This document shows positions 45,153-54,627 of a stretch of 64,000 nt of DNA, piece by piece. The notes beneath the pieces were generated by a model. That model was not told the DNA's origin, did no database searches, and was given only the letters and a program-made list of their open reading frames with translations. The stretch's first letter is position 1; each line of letters begins with the position of its first letter. The DNA lies in the NCBI RefSeq assembly GCF_029761915.1, contig NZ_CP121695.1, forward strand, positions 9,019,501 through 9,083,500. The letters run 5' to 3'. The DNA is from Bradyrhizobium sp. CB1650 (lineage in GTDB: Bacteria; Pseudomonadota; Alphaproteobacteria; Rhizobiales; Xanthobacteraceae). A program made the position numbers and the translations under genes.

Positions 45153-45740
45153 TCAGCCGCGGAAATCCTCGTGCAGCAGGCCGAACAGCAAGTGGTCCTG
45201 CCAGACCCCGTTGATGCAGAGATAGCGCCGCGCCAGGCCCTCGCGGGAGAAACCGCACTTCTCCAGCACCCGTATCGACGGCGCATTGGTGGGGATGCAG
45301 GCGGCCTCGACCCGGTGCAGGTTGAGCTCGCCGAACAGCGTCGGCAACAGCACGCGCAACGCCGCCGTCATGTAACCGCGATGGGCATGGGGCTGGCCGA
45401 TCCAGTAACCGATGGTGCCTGCCTGGACGATGCCGCGCCGGACATTGGCGAGCGTGATGCCGCCAACCATGGCGCCGTCGAGCTCGCGGAAGATCAGGAA
45501 GGGGTAGGAGCGGTCCGCGGCGATATCCTCGGCATAGCGGCGCAGCCGGCGGCGGAAGCCGGACCGGGTGAGATCGTCGGACGGCCAGATCGGCTCCCAG
45601 GGCGTGAGATAATCGCGGCTGGTTTCGCGCAGATGCGCCCATTGCAGGAAGTCCGACATCTGCGGGGCGCGCAGCAACAGCCCGTTGCCGCGCGGCGCGA
45701 GGGCGGCGGGTCCACTGGATGGCAGGCGAAAGAGGGCCAT
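45153..45740 (-). CDS. GNAT N-acetyltransferase, RimJ/RimL type
   Basis: This 195-residue protein has the family entry PSSGPAALAPRGNGLLLRAP followed by FLQWAHLRETSRDYLTPWEP. The acetyl-CoA-binding motif appears as GYWIGQPHAHRGYMTAALRV, and the second motif as RVEAACIPTNAPSIRVLEKC. RimJ/RimL enzymes acetylate the N-terminus of ribosomal proteins, but relatives have other targets. It lies 33 bases downstream of the M16 peptidase gene and is the last gene of the thrC unit. Confidence 0.93.
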   Translation of the reverse strand: MALFRLPSSGPAALAPRGNGLLLRAPQMSDFLQWAHLRETSRDYLTPWEPIWPSDDLTRSGFRRRLRRYAEDIAADRSYPFLIFRELDGAMVGGITLANVRRGIVQAGTIGYWIGQPHAHRGYMTAALRVLLPTLFGELNLHRVEAACIPTNAPSIRVLEKCGFSREGLARRYLCINGVWQDHLLFGLLHEDFRG

Positions 45741-45773
45741 GGTGATGCTTCCGGGGTGCGGTCTGCGCAGCTC

Positions 45774-47063
45774 CTAATGGAGCCGCGCCTTGGCGCGCGC
45801 CCGGGTCAATCCTTCCGCAAAAGACACCGCCGTGTCCAGACCCCTGCCGCTGCCCAATGCAACCACCGCAGGACGGCTACGCGAAAGCAGCGCACGCGCC
45901 GCATCGCGCGTCGATTCGACACTGACGGCGTCGATCCGGGCCACCAGTTCCTGCACCGTCTGCGGCCGACCATAGGCGAGCACGTGCCGGGCGAGCTGCT
46001 CGGCGCGCGAAGAGCAGCTCTCCAGCGCCATCAGGAGACCGGCCTTCATCTGTGCCTTGGCGCGCGCGACCTCGGCCTCGGTGAGCGTCTCCACCGAATC
46101 ATTCATGATGTCGACGACGACTTCCATCATCTCGGGCGCGTCGGCGGGATCGGTACCGGTGTAAAGGCCGAAGAAGCCGGTGTCGGTATAGGGCGCGTGG
46201 AACGTGTAGATCGAGTAGCAGAGGCCGCGCTTCTCGCGCACCTCCTGGAACAGCCGCGACGACATTCCGCCGCCGAGGATGTTGGTGAAAACCTGGAGCG
46301 AGAACAGCGACGGCTCGGTCTGCTGCACGCCTTCCAGCGCCAGCGTCAGATGCGCCTGCTCGAGCTCCCTATGCACCACCTTGGCGCCGCCCTGGCCGAA
46401 TGTCGCGGCCTGCGGCTTCGGGGCCGGCGTCGCCTCGAAGCTCGCGAACCGCTTCTCGACCTCGGCAACGACCTGTTTGTGATCGACGGCGCCGGCGGCA
46501 GCCACCACCATGTCCGGCCCGCGGTAATGCGTCGAGAGATAGCCGCGAAGCATGTCGCGGTTGAAGCCGCGCAGCGTCTTCGCCGTACCGAGGAGCGACC
46601 GGCCCATCGGCTGGTCGGGATAGCAGAGCTCGTTGAGGTGCTCGAACACGACGTCGTCGGGCGTATCCTGCGCCGCACCGATCTCCTGCACGATGACGTT
46701 CTTCTCGCGCTCGAGCTCCTCCGGCTCGAAGGCGGGATTGGCAAGGATGTCGGCGAGCACGTCGAGCGCGAGCGGCACATCGGCCTTCATCACCCGTGCA
46801 TAATAGGACGTCGTCTCGGTCGAGGTGCCGGCATTGAGATCGCCGCCGACCGCCTCGATCTCCTCGACGATCTCGCGCGAGGAGCGCCGTGTCGTGCCCT
46901 TGAATGCCATGTGTTCGAGCAGATGCGAGATTCCGTGCTCGTTCGGCTTTTCGTCGCGACCGCCGACCCCGGCCCAGACTCCGAGCGCGGCGGTTTCGAC
47001 GTGAGGCATGTTATCGGTGACGATGGTGAGGCCGGAGGCAAGTTTGGAGATCTCGACGCTCAT
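45774..47063 (-). CDS. M16-family zinc peptidase (processing-peptidase type)
   Basis: This 429-residue protein has the inverted zinc motif HLLEHMAFKGT (HxxEH) at about residue 46 and the downstream glutamate in ELEREKNVIVQEIGAAQD near 125. A C-terminal R/Y-type lobe (GLCYSIYTFHAPYTDTGFFG) is also present. It is related to the mitochondrial processing peptidase beta subunit and to bacterial PqqL-like or YmxG peptidases. Its start overlaps the thrC stop by four bases (ATGA), so translation is coupled; a functional link to threonine synthesis is not known. Confidence 0.95.
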   Translation of the reverse strand: MSVEISKLASGLTIVTDNMPHVETAALGVWAGVGGRDEKPNEHGISHLLEHMAFKGTTRRSSREIVEEIEAVGGDLNAGTSTETTSYYARVMKADVPLALDVLADILANPAFEPEELEREKNVIVQEIGAAQDTPDDVVFEHLNELCYPDQPMGRSLLGTAKTLRGFNRDMLRGYLSTHYRGPDMVVAAAGAVDHKQVVAEVEKRFASFEATPAPKPQAATFGQGGAKVVHRELEQAHLTLALEGVQQTEPSLFSLQVFTNILGGGMSSRLFQEVREKRGLCYSIYTFHAPYTDTGFFGLYTGTDPADAPEMMEVVVDIMNDSVETLTEAEVARAKAQMKAGLLMALESCSSRAEQLARHVLAYGRPQTVQELVARIDAVSVESTRDAARALLSRSRPAVVALGSGRGLDTAVSFAEGLTRARAKARLH

Positions 47064-48478
47064 CCGGCAACTCCCTGTTTTGCGGCGCGGCTGACCGACA
47101 GCACGAACCGCTCCACCTCGGCCTGATCGTTCTTCATCACCTTCATGTGTTCGGATTTGGTCATCAGGCCGTCCAGCCAGGCCGGAAGTTGCGGCCGCAT
47201 GCCGCAGGCCGCCTCCACCGCATCGGGGAATTTGGCCGGATGCGCGGTGGAGAGCACGATGCCGGGCACGGTCGTGTCGGTGGTGTCACGGTCGGCGACC
47301 GCAAGTGCCACCGCGGTGTGGGGATCGACGAGCTCGCCGGCCTCGCGCCAGGCGGCGCGGATCGCAGCCGCCGTCTCGGTCTCGTCGGCGCGGCCCGCAT
47401 CGAACTCCTCGCGGATCGCCGCGAGCATGGCGTCGGGCAGGACGAAACGCCCGGACTGCTTCAGCGAATCCATCAATCGACGCACTGCAGCCGCGTCGCG
47501 GCGGCTCGCCTCGAACAGCAGTCGCTCGAAATTCGAGGAGATCTGGATGTCCATCGACGGCGAGGCCGTGGCGTGCACCTCGCGCACCTCGTAGATTCCG
47601 GTCTTGAGCGTGCGCGCGAGAATGTCGTTGATGTTGGCGGCGATGTGCAGGGTCCGCACCGGCAGACCCATACGCTTGGCGACGTAGCCGGCAAAGATGT
47701 CGCCGAAATTGCCGGTCGGCACGACGAAATCCACCGCGCGCGCCGGCGCGCCGACCGCGACCGCGGAGGTGAAGTAGTAGACCACCTGGGCCACGATGCG
47801 CGCCCAGTTGATGGAGTTGACGCCCGACAGCGCGGTCGCATCGCGGAAGCGGTGATTGTTGAACATTCCCTTCACGAGCGCCTGGCAATCGTCGAACGTG
47901 CCTTCGACGGCGAGCGCGTGGACATTGGCCGCACCCGTCGTCGTCATCATCCGCTGCTGCACCTCGGAGATACGCCCGTGTGGGAACAGCACGATGAGAT
48001 CGACGTTCTCCAGCCCTGCAAACGCTTCGACAGCGGCGCCGCCGGTATCGCCCGAGGTCGCGACAACGATGGTGGTGCGCTGGCCGCGCTTGGCGAGCAC
48101 GTGATCCATCAGCCGCGAGATGAGCTGCATCGCGACGTCCTTGAAGGCGAGCGTCGGACCGTGGAACAGCTCCAGCACGAACTGATGCGGTGACATCTGG
48201 CGCAGCGGCACCACCGCCGGATGGCGGAAGGTGGCATAGGCCTCATTGGCCATGCGACCGAGTTCGGCATCCGAAATCTCGCCGCCGGCGAACGGACGGA
48301 TCACGTCGACCGCGACCTCCCAATAGGGACAGCCGAAGAAGCCAGCGATCGTCTCACCTGAGAGTTGCGGCCAGGTCACCGGCACGTAGAGGCCGCCGTC
48401 ACGGGCAAGCCCGGTCAGCATTACGTCGCAGAAGCCGAGTTCAGGGGCCTCGCCCCGGGTCGAGATATAACGAGTCAA
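47060..48478 (-). CDS. thrC: threonine synthase
   Basis: This 472-residue pyridoxal-phosphate enzyme converts O-phosphohomoserine to threonine. The N-terminus TRYISTRGEAPELGFCDVML and the cofactor lysine in LAFKDVAMQ near residue 110 are typical. So are the ATSGDTGGAAVEAFAG phosphate-binding loop and FVVPTGNFGDIFAGYVAKR. The start is a TTG at 48478 with GGAGGG five bases upstream; no ATG gives the family N-terminus. Confidence 0.95.
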   Translation of the reverse strand: MTRYISTRGEAPELGFCDVMLTGLARDGGLYVPVTWPQLSGETIAGFFGCPYWEVAVDVIRPFAGGEISDAELGRMANEAYATFRHPAVVPLRQMSPHQFVLELFHGPTLAFKDVAMQLISRLMDHVLAKRGQRTTIVVATSGDTGGAAVEAFAGLENVDLIVLFPHGRISEVQQRMMTTTGAANVHALAVEGTFDDCQALVKGMFNNHRFRDATALSGVNSINWARIVAQVVYYFTSAVAVGAPARAVDFVVPTGNFGDIFAGYVAKRMGLPVRTLHIAANINDILARTLKTGIYEVREVHATASPSMDIQISSNFERLLFEASRRDAAAVRRLMDSLKQSGRFVLPDAMLAAIREEFDAGRADETETAAAIRAAWREAGELVDPHTAVALAVADRDTTDTTVPGIVLSTAHPAKFPDAVEAACGMRPQLPAWLDGLMTKSEHMKVMKNDQAEVERFVLSVSRAAKQGVAG

Positions 48479-49032
48479 ACCGCCCTCCAAAGGCCGGCCC
48501 AAGTCTGAACCTGCACCTTAAGCCTTTGATTTCATGATATTCCTAGTTCTTGAGCCAGAGGCTTGAGGGCACCATAAAGTGTTTTGCAGCCCCGGGAAAC
48601 CGCTTCGCGCTGCGCTCTTCGCCGACGAAGAAAAAGGGCCGCGGCGGATACCGCGGCCCCTCTCTTGGAAGGTCTGTCGTTGATGTCTTGCAGACCCGTT
48701 TGCCTCGTCCGTGACGCCTAACCGTGAAACTGATCCCGCGAGCTTTCTTCGCCTGTCATAGGATCGTCAAGGGCAAAACGACGCGCCAGCACAAATGTTC
48801 CGATTTTTCCCGACGCCCACCTGGTCGCGATCGCTGCTGCAGGCATGGGGTCTCCCGCGGATTGCCATTTCTTCCCGATCGCGGCGCAAATCAGGAACAA
48901 TGGCCGCGTCTGTTGATTGTGTCGGCGGATGGCGCCCGCCTCGTCCACGCATTGCCCGACCCAGAGGCGGGACCGATCCCTGCCGACCGGACCGGCTGCA
49001 GCCCCGAGCAGCAGGTCCGGTCTCTGCCGGGA
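48479..49032. other. gene-poor 550-base stretch between thrC and a response regulator
   Basis: No convincing gene was found. Short frames at 48718-48948 (minus) and 48795-49103 (plus) have neither a good ribosome binding site nor protein-like composition. The region contains a minus-strand terminator at 48631-48659 that lies 370 bases beyond the response-regulator stop, leaving the sequence between them unexplained. The promoter of thrC should lie left of that terminator. Confidence 0.55.
48631..48659 (-). terminator. intrinsic terminator on the minus strand
   Basis: A nine-base perfect stem GGGCCGCGG/CCGCGGCCC with a six-base loop is followed, on the minus strand, by five T. It could end a transcript arriving from the response-regulator gene or from an independent small RNA started between 48660 and 49032. 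Confidence 0.8.
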
Positions 49033-49677
49033 TCAGTTCATTCCGATCTCGACGGCAATCCGGATCAGGTCGGAATGGTTCTTCGCGCCGAGCTTCTGCT
49101 TGAGCAGAGACGTAGTGTTGGCGACCGTCTTGTAGGAGATGCCGAGCGCCTCGGCGACCTCGACAATCTTGTCACCACGGCCGAGCAGGCGCAGAATTTC
49201 GAGCTCGCGCGGCGTCATCTGCGAGGCCGGATTGGCCTTGATCGCGGCGCCCGAGAACGTCACGGCCTCGGCGAGCTGCGGCGAGATGAAATTGTCGCCG
49301 GCGACCACCTTGCGCACCGCCTTCAGCAGGATCCGGGGGTCGTCGCCCTTGGAGACGTAGCCCTGGGCGCCCAGTTCGACAGCCCGCACCACGAAGGCCG
49401 GATCGTCGTTCATGCTGAACATGATGATCTTGGCGTCCGGGTCGTCCTTGCGGATCCGCCGCATCAATTCGAAGCCCGATACGTCCGGCAGGCTGATGTC
49501 GATGACGATCACGTCGGGGCGCTTGCTGATATAAGCGCGATGGCCGGATTTGGCGTCGCTCGCCTCGTCGATGCGGATCGACTGGTCGGACGCGAACAGG
49601 GTCCGGCAACCTGACAGGACCACAGGATGGTCGTCGACGATCAGGACCCTGGTTGCGGGTTTGGCGGTATCTTGCAT
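49033..49677 (-). CDS. NarL/LuxR-family response regulator
   Basis: This 214-residue protein has a receiver domain (VLIVDDHPVVLSGC) with phospho-acceptor D60 in VIVIDISLPDVSGFELM. A LuxR-type helix-turn-helix follows (MTPRELEILRLLGRGDKIVE, ISYKTVANTTSLLKQKLGA). The ATG at 49677 was chosen because the receiver begins there; upstream in-frame codons are not protein-like. It is divergent from the histidine kinase gene at 49763, with 85 bases between starts, and is its presumed partner. Confidence 0.94.
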   Translation of the reverse strand: MQDTAKPATRVLIVDDHPVVLSGCRTLFASDQSIRIDEASDAKSGHRAYISKRPDVIVIDISLPDVSGFELMRRIRKDDPDAKIIMFSMNDDPAFVVRAVELGAQGYVSKGDDPRILLKAVRKVVAGDNFISPQLAEAVTFSGAAIKANPASQMTPRELEILRLLGRGDKIVEVAEALGISYKTVANTTSLLKQKLGAKNHSDLIRIAVEIGMN

Positions 49678-49762
49678 CGTGCACTCTCGGTTTACGAAGT
49701 CATAGACCGGCGGGAACAAATGGAAAGAGAGAATCCCGCCAATACGCGTTAGAATTGACCTA

Positions 49763-51106
49763 ATGTGGCAGCGGCTCTCGTTCAGGACGCAATTGCTCCT
49801 CCCGCTCGGCGTGATGTTTATCACGGCGCTGATCTTGGGCGGCGTGCTGCTGCACGAGTTCGCAACCAGCCAGCTTGCCGACGAGAACGAGCCGGGACGG
49901 CGCTCGGCGGTGGTAGTGGCTACGGCGCTGAACAATGCGCTGAGCGCCTCCGATAACCCGCGGCAAACGCTCGATGCATTTGCTCAATCGCTGGCCGGAT
50001 CCTCCGACATCCAATTCCGCTCCGTGGACGCAGGTCAAGCGCCCTCCCCGAAGGATGCTTTGCACGACACGCATGGCATCCCGCAATGGTTCGCCGACCT
50101 CCTCAACATTCCAGATATGAGTGTTGCGTCACCTGTCGTGATCAACGGCAAGCATGTCGGCGACATCGTATTCCAGCCCGACCTGTCGGCAGACGTCTTC
50201 GAAAAATGGGTCGGGTTCTTGGCACTCACCTGTTTCATCGTCGCGCTCACCGGACTGACGGGAATCATCGCATATGGATTCGCCGGGTCAGCGCTGCGTC
50301 CTCTGCAATATCTCGGCGAGGGCCTGACGCGGATGCGGCGCGGCGACTACGCGAACCCGATCCCGGTCGGCGGACCGCCGGAAATTAGGCAAAGCTGCGA
50401 GGAAGCCAATGCGCTCGCCCGCACGCTCGAACGGTTGAGCCAAGACAATCGCGCGCTGTTGCACCGCCTGGTGTCGCTCCAGGATGACGAGCGCAGCGAT
50501 CTCGCGCGCGAGCTGCACGACGAGCTCGGCCCGCTGCTGTTCGGTATCCGCGCCGGTGCGATCGCATTGCTCGAAGCGGCGCCGGCCGAGGCGGGAAATC
50601 TCGGCAATTCAGCGCAACAGGTGCTGCTGTCGGTCGAGGCGTTGCAGCGGGCCAACCGTCGGATCCTCGACCGGTTGCGGCCGCTCTACATCGAGGATCT
50701 CGGGCTCGAGACCAGCGTGCAGACCCTGCTCCGGAATTTCCGCATGCAGGCGCCGAATCTCGAGCTCACGGCAAGCATCGATCCGACGCTCAATCGGATC
50801 GAGGGGGCGCTGGCGCAGACCGTCTATCGCGTGATCCAGGAGGCGCTGACCAACGTTCTGCGCCATGCCAGGGCGAGCAGCGCGCATGTGCAGGCGACCG
50901 TCGATGGCGGCGTGCTCGCCATCGAGATTTCCGACGACGGGTGCGGATTTTCAGCCGAGAACGTGTTCGGCCGCGGCCTGACCGGCATGCATGAGCGGGT
51001 GCGCGCGCTCAGCGGATCGCTGTCACTCCTGCGCGCGGACGAGCACACTTATGTGCGTTGCCGCCTGCCGCTCGAAACGGCACGGGACCTGCCGGCAACC
51101 GGCTAG
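49763..51106 (+). CDS. sensor histidine kinase, NarQ/UhpB (HisKA_3) type
   Basis: This 447-residue membrane protein has a first membrane segment at about residues 10-30 (LLPLGVMFITALILGGVLLH), a periplasmic sensor domain of about 120 residues and a second membrane segment near 155-175 (LALTCFIVALTGLTGIIAYG). A HAMP domain follows, then HisKA_3 with phospho-acceptor H252 in LARELHDELGPLLFGIRAG, and an HATPase domain (VIQEALTNVLRHARA, GRGLTGMHERVRAL). The signal is unknown. Its TAG stop overlaps the TAG of the convergent NTF2-like gene in a shared CTAG. Confidence 0.94.
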   Translation: MWQRLSFRTQLLLPLGVMFITALILGGVLLHEFATSQLADENEPGRRSAVVVATALNNALSASDNPRQTLDAFAQSLAGSSDIQFRSVDAGQAPSPKDALHDTHGIPQWFADLLNIPDMSVASPVVINGKHVGDIVFQPDLSADVFEKWVGFLALTCFIVALTGLTGIIAYGFAGSALRPLQYLGEGLTRMRRGDYANPIPVGGPPEIRQSCEEANALARTLERLSQDNRALLHRLVSLQDDERSDLARELHDELGPLLFGIRAGAIALLEAAPAEAGNLGNSAQQVLLSVEALQRANRRILDRLRPLYIEDLGLETSVQTLLRNFRMQAPNLELTASIDPTLNRIEGALAQTVYRVIQEALTNVLRHARASSAHVQATVDGGVLAIEISDDGCGFSAENVFGRGLTGMHERVRALSGSLSLLRADEHTYVRCRLPLETARDLPATG

Positions 51107-51468
51107 CACACGCAAGCGTCGTGCAAATCCTGCCACGACGGCATGCATCGCATTCTCTCGATCTTGCCTTCCGGACCGAAGCGAAATGAAACGCAGATGT
51201 GCAACGAGAGTGCGAGCGAATATTCGAGATCGACGCCGTGCAGCACCGGCGTGATCTCCTCCAGAGCGAAGCCCGCCGACGAGAAGGCGTTGAGCTGCGA
51301 CCGCCAATAGGTTTCGAGCTCGCTGCGGCCACGATAGCGACGCGTGTGGTTGCATGTGCATTCGAGCTCGGCGTCATCGGCATAGAGGTCGAGCAGCGTC
51401 GCCAGGTCGCCCTTGCGGCAGGCATCCACCCAGTCGACGACAATTCCCATCTGATCGAAATCGCTCAC
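51103..51468 (-). CDS. NTF2-like (SnoaL-type) protein
   Basis: This encodes about 121 residues from a GTG at 51468, or 115 from the ATG at 51450. The text GIVVDWVDACRKGDLATLLD and LYADDAELECTCNHTRRYRG, followed by ELETYWRSQL, is the usual cone-fold pattern of NTF2-like proteins, which include small isomerases and many proteins of unknown role. Cysteines are unusually frequent (five to six). It is convergent with the sensor kinase gene; no substrate is suggested. Confidence 0.85.
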   Translation of the reverse strand: MSDFDQMGIVVDWVDACRKGDLATLLDLYADDAELECTCNHTRRYRGRSELETYWRSQLNAFSSAGFALEEITPVLHGVDLEYSLALSLHICVSFRFGPEGKIERMRCMPSWQDLHDACVC

Positions 51469-51578
51469 GTCGCAATCCTGTCTGCCGGACAAAATCTTGG
51501 GGCCGATTAGGGCTACCCTCGTGAATATGGGCTGAAGAATAAACCCCGGAGAATCCCGGGTCCCTTCCCGCCGCGAGC

Positions 51579-52331
51579 CTAGCTCTGCCGCCGTCCCCTC
51601 ACCCAGACGCCGAAGGCGATCAGCACGGCGCCCGCGAGCGCGAACCAGGTGATGGCGTATTGCAGGTGATCGTCCTTGAGATGCACGTCGAGCGGGCCCG
51701 GCCGCGGAATGCCGTTTTGGGGCGCGGGCTGCTCCAGGTCGACATAGAACGGCGCGACCGCGCCCCAGCCGAGCGCGCGGGCGATCGCGGGATGATCGCG
51801 CACGAACCACAGCCGCTTGTCGCGATTTTCCGCCGGCGTCAGCAAGCCTTGCGGCTCGGGGAACCGCAAATAGCCGGTGAGCGCGGCGGGCTCGCCCGTG
51901 ACGAGCTTCTTGACCGCGCGGTCCTCGACGGCGCGGTCCTGCATCGTGTTCTCGACGAAGCCCGCATCGATCACGACCATCTCGCCGGACGAAAGCCGCG
52001 CCGGCAGGAAGGCCCAGGTGCCGGGGCCGGAGGCGTCCTTGCGCACGGCGGAACCGGACGAATAGACCATCGCATCCGGCAACGGCGCGTAGGTCGCGGT
52101 GAAGCTGACGCGGCGGAATTCGTCGCTTGCGGCATTCAGCTTGGCCCATTGCGCCGGCGGGGGAAGTGCGACGGGCGCAGCCGCAAGCCGCTCCGTCAAT
52201 GCTGCGATCAATTCATGCTTGGCGACGCGGCGCTGCAATTGCCAGACGCCGAGCGCGATGAAGGCCGCCGTCATCATCAGCGTGAACAGCGCGAAGCCGG
52301 CCACGCGAGGCTTGCGCGCAGTCCCATTCAT
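51579..52331 (-). CDS. SURF1 family cytochrome oxidase biogenesis protein
   Basis: This 250-residue protein has membrane segments at both ends (FALFTLMMTAAFIALGVWQL and YAITWFALAGAVLIAFGVWV) and a periplasmic domain between them. The GVWQLQRRVAKHELI start, the KRLWFVRDHPAIARALGWG segment and FYVDLEQPAP are family-typical. SURF1 helps insert heme a into subunit I of the aa3 oxidase. Its ATG overlaps the DUF983 gene stop (ATGA), so the two are translated together at the end of the cta cluster. Confidence 0.93.
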   Translation of the reverse strand: MNGTARKPRVAGFALFTLMMTAAFIALGVWQLQRRVAKHELIAALTERLAAAPVALPPPAQWAKLNAASDEFRRVSFTATYAPLPDAMVYSSGSAVRKDASGPGTWAFLPARLSSGEMVVIDAGFVENTMQDRAVEDRAVKKLVTGEPAALTGYLRFPEPQGLLTPAENRDKRLWFVRDHPAIARALGWGAVAPFYVDLEQPAPQNGIPRPGPLDVHLKDDHLQYAITWFALAGAVLIAFGVWVRGRRQS

Positions 52332-52729
52332 TTCGCGCGGTCGATCAGCCGGCCGGGTGCTGCCTTGTGGTGGAATTGCAGGGCGATCAGCAGCGACTTC
52401 ATCGAACGCAGCGGCAACAGCGTGGTGGCGAGGATCAGCGGCAGCCAGAGCACGGCATGGAGCCAGAACGGCGGCTGATACTTGACCTCGACGACGAGCG
52501 CGCAGCCGACCACGATAGCGCCGGCCAGCATGATGATGAAGATCGCAGGACCGTCGCCGGAATCGATGAAGGCGTAGTCGAGGCCGCAACGCTCGCAACG
52601 CGGGGCAAGCGTCAGAAAGCCCGCATAGAGCTTACCCTCGCCGCAGCGCGGGCATTTGCAGGCGAGTCCGCGCATCGCGCTTTGCAGGACGGTGGTCTGG
52701 GATTCGGGGGAGTTGGCCGTATCGTTCAT
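52328..52729 (-). CDS. DUF983 family membrane protein
   Basis: This 133-residue protein starts MNDTANSPESQTTVLQSAMR at 52729. It has a zinc-ribbon-like pair of CxxC motifs (CKCPRCGEGKL and RCERCGLDY, residues 22-50) and two membrane segments (AIFIIMLAGAIVVGCALVVE and FWLHAVLWLPLILATTLLPL). DUF983 proteins sit in cytochrome oxidase clusters of alphaproteobacteria and their function is unknown. The gene lies between ctaE and SURF1. Confidence 0.93.
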   Translation of the reverse strand: MNDTANSPESQTTVLQSAMRGLACKCPRCGEGKLYAGFLTLAPRCERCGLDYAFIDSGDGPAIFIIMLAGAIVVGCALVVEVKYQPPFWLHAVLWLPLILATTLLPLRSMKSLLIALQFHHKAAPGRLIDRAK

Positions 52730-52828
52730 GATGGAAGACTCTACCACAATTTCCGCCGAAATCCCGGGAGGCCGGAAAGCGAAAGGGCGGCCTTGCGGCC
52801 GCCCTCTCTCGATCAATCCGTCGCGGCT

Positions 52829-53725
52829 TCAGTGCGCGCCGTGAGCCATGGTCTCGGCACCGCGTCCCCAGACGTAGATGCAGAGGAACAGGAACAGCCA
52901 GACCACGTCGACGAAGTGCCAGTACCAGGCGGCAAACTCGAAGCCGAGGTGCTGCTTCGGCGTAAAGTGGCCGGCATAGGCGCGCGCGAGGCACACGATC
53001 AGGAACACGGTGCCAACCAGCACGTGGAAGCCGTGGAAGCCGGTCGCCATGAAGAAGGTCGCGCCATAGACATTGCCGGCGAACGAGAATGCCGCGTGGC
53101 TGTACTCATAGGCCTGCACGCAGGTGAAGGTCGCGCCGAGCAGGATGGTGAGGATCAGGCCGTACTTGAGGCCCTGGCGGTCATTCTCGAGCAGCGCATG
53201 GTGCGCCCAGGTCACCGTGGTGCCGGAGGTCAGCAGGATCAGCGTGTTGAGCAGCGGCAGATGCCAGGGATCGAAGGTCTCGATGCCGTGCGGCGGCCAG
53301 GTGCCCGGGACGCTGCAGGCGCCGGCCTGGGTGCCGAGGCCACAGCCGAACACCGCGTCGCGGGTGGCATGGACGGCATCGGCCGGGAACAGCGCCGCGT
53401 TGAAATAGGCCCAGAACCAGGCGACGAAGAACATCACCTCGGAGGCAATGAACAGGATCATGCCGTAGCGGTGATGGAGCTGCACGACGCGGGTGTGGTC
53501 GCCCTTGTACTGGGCTTCCTTGATCACGTCGCCCCACCAGCTCGCCATGGTGTAGATGACGCCGACGCTGCCGGCCCCGAAAATGATCGGCGCGGCCGAG
53601 AACATGTGGTGCATCCAGGCGATTGCGCCGAACGCCATGACGAAGGCCGAGACCGAGCCGACCGCCGGCCACGGCGACGGATCGACCAGATGATAGTCGT
53701 GATGCTTGCCTTGCGCTGTGGCCAT
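52829..53725 (-). CDS. ctaE: cytochrome c oxidase subunit III
   Basis: This 298-residue protein begins [20 protein letters not shown] and has seven membrane helices. Family features include [20 protein letters not shown] near residue 95, [19 protein letters not shown] and the C-terminal [20 protein letters not shown] with its histidine. It is part of the aa3-type, proton-pumping terminal oxidase. It stabilises the proton uptake route of subunit I. Confidence 0.97.
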   Translation of the reverse strand: MATAQGKHHDYHLVDPSPWPAVGSVSAFVMAFGAIAWMHHMFSAAPIIFGAGSVGVIYTMASWWGDVIKEAQYKGDHTRVVQLHHRYGMILFIASEVMFFVAWFWAYFNAALFPADAVHATRDAVFGCGLGTQAGACSVPGTWPPHGIETFDPWHLPLLNTLILLTSGTTVTWAHHALLENDRQGLKYGLILTILLGATFTCVQAYEYSHAAFSFAGNVYGATFFMATGFHGFHVLVGTVFLIVCLARAYAGHFTPKQHLGFEFAAWYWHFVDVVWLFLFLCIYVWGRGAETMAHGAH

Positions 53726-53802
53726 TGCCGTCTGTCTCCTCAATCCCGTGCCTGTCCGGCACTTATCCCCTTAGATCCAACCCCGGTACGTGCGCCCGGC
53801 AA

Positions 53803-54450
53803 TCAGAGATTTCCCTTGCGTTTATCGCCCTCGCCCGAGGCGAGCGGCTTCGCCGCCGGCTCGCGCACCGGATAGAACGTATAGGACAGCGTGATCGTGC
53901 CCAGCCCGTCATTGTCGTGATCACTGACGATCGACGGATCGACGTAGAACACCACCGGCATCTCCCGCTTCTCGCCGGGCGCCATGGTCTGTTCGGTGAA
54001 GCAGAAGCAGTTGATCTTCTGGAAGTAGGATCCGACCGTCAGCGGCGCGACGTTGTAGGCAGCCTGGCCTGCGGTGGTGCGCGCAGCCTGATTGGTCACG
54101 GTGTAGTAGATCGTCGTGACTTGGCCGATATTGACCTCGACTTCGCTCTGCTCCGGCTCGAACTTCCAGGGCAGGCCGGGTGCGACGTTGGAGTCGAAGC
54201 GCACCGTGATCTTGCGCGCGATTGGCCCCGAAGCCGGCGCCGAGGTCGCGACTTGCGTCGTGCCGTTGAAGCCGGTGGCGCGGCAGAACCAGTTGTAGAA
54301 CGGCACCGCGGCATAGGATGCCCCGACCATCAGCGCGACCACGCCGCCGCAGATCGAAGCGACCAGCGCGTCGCGACCAAGACCACGGAAAAGCCCACGG
54401 CGCTTCGCCGTCCGGCTCTCGTCACGCGATATGATCGGCTTCTGATCCAT
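53803..54450 (-). CDS. ctaG: cytochrome c oxidase assembly protein CtaG/Cox11
   Basis: This 215-residue protein has one N-terminal membrane segment ([20 protein letters not shown]) and a periplasmic beta domain. The copper ligands are in [12 protein letters not shown] (CFCF), and [20 protein letters not shown] supplies the third conserved cysteine. It delivers copper to the CuB centre of subunit I. It follows coxF by five bases. Confidence 0.97.
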   Translation of the reverse strand: MDQKPIISRDESRTAKRRGLFRGLGRDALVASICGGVVALMVGASYAAVPFYNWFCRATGFNGTTQVATSAPASGPIARKITVRFDSNVAPGLPWKFEPEQSEVEVNIGQVTTIYYTVTNQAARTTAGQAAYNVAPLTVGSYFQKINCFCFTEQTMAPGEKREMPVVFYVDPSIVSDHDNDGLGTITLSYTFYPVREPAAKPLASGEGDKRKGNL

Positions 54451-54455
54451 CTTTG

Positions 54456-54620
54456 CTACAACGGCCGAACTAGCACTGCCGGTCCCTTGACCATGGTGAC
54501 GGCGAAGAACAGCACCACGAGCACGCCGAGCGCGAGCGCAATCGCGATCGAGCGGTGACGACGGCTCTTCTTCTGCGCTTCGGTGAGGACGATTCCATCT
54601 GGATCTGGTTTGTCGGCCAT
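54456..54620 (-). CDS. coxF: small oxidase-associated protein CoxF
   Basis: This 54-residue protein ([20 protein letters not shown] at the start) has a single membrane segment ([20 protein letters not shown]). Short proteins with this layout are found between ctaB and ctaG in many alphaproteobacterial oxidase clusters and are annotated CoxF. The upstream ctaB stop is eight bases away. The role is unknown. Confidence 0.85.
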   Translation of the reverse strand: MADKPDPDGIVLTEAQKKSRRHRSIAIALALGVLVVLFFAVTMVKGPAVLVRPL

Positions 54621-54627
54621 TCCGTTA

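Noticed and set aside
45027..47126. Open plus-strand frame of 699 codons opposite the GNAT and M16 genes
   Set aside because: Composition is typical of an antisense frame; the minus-strand genes carry diagnostic motifs such as HxxEH.
48718..49103. Short open frames on both strands between thrC and the response regulator
   Set aside because: No ribosome binding site and no protein-like pattern; treated as non-coding.
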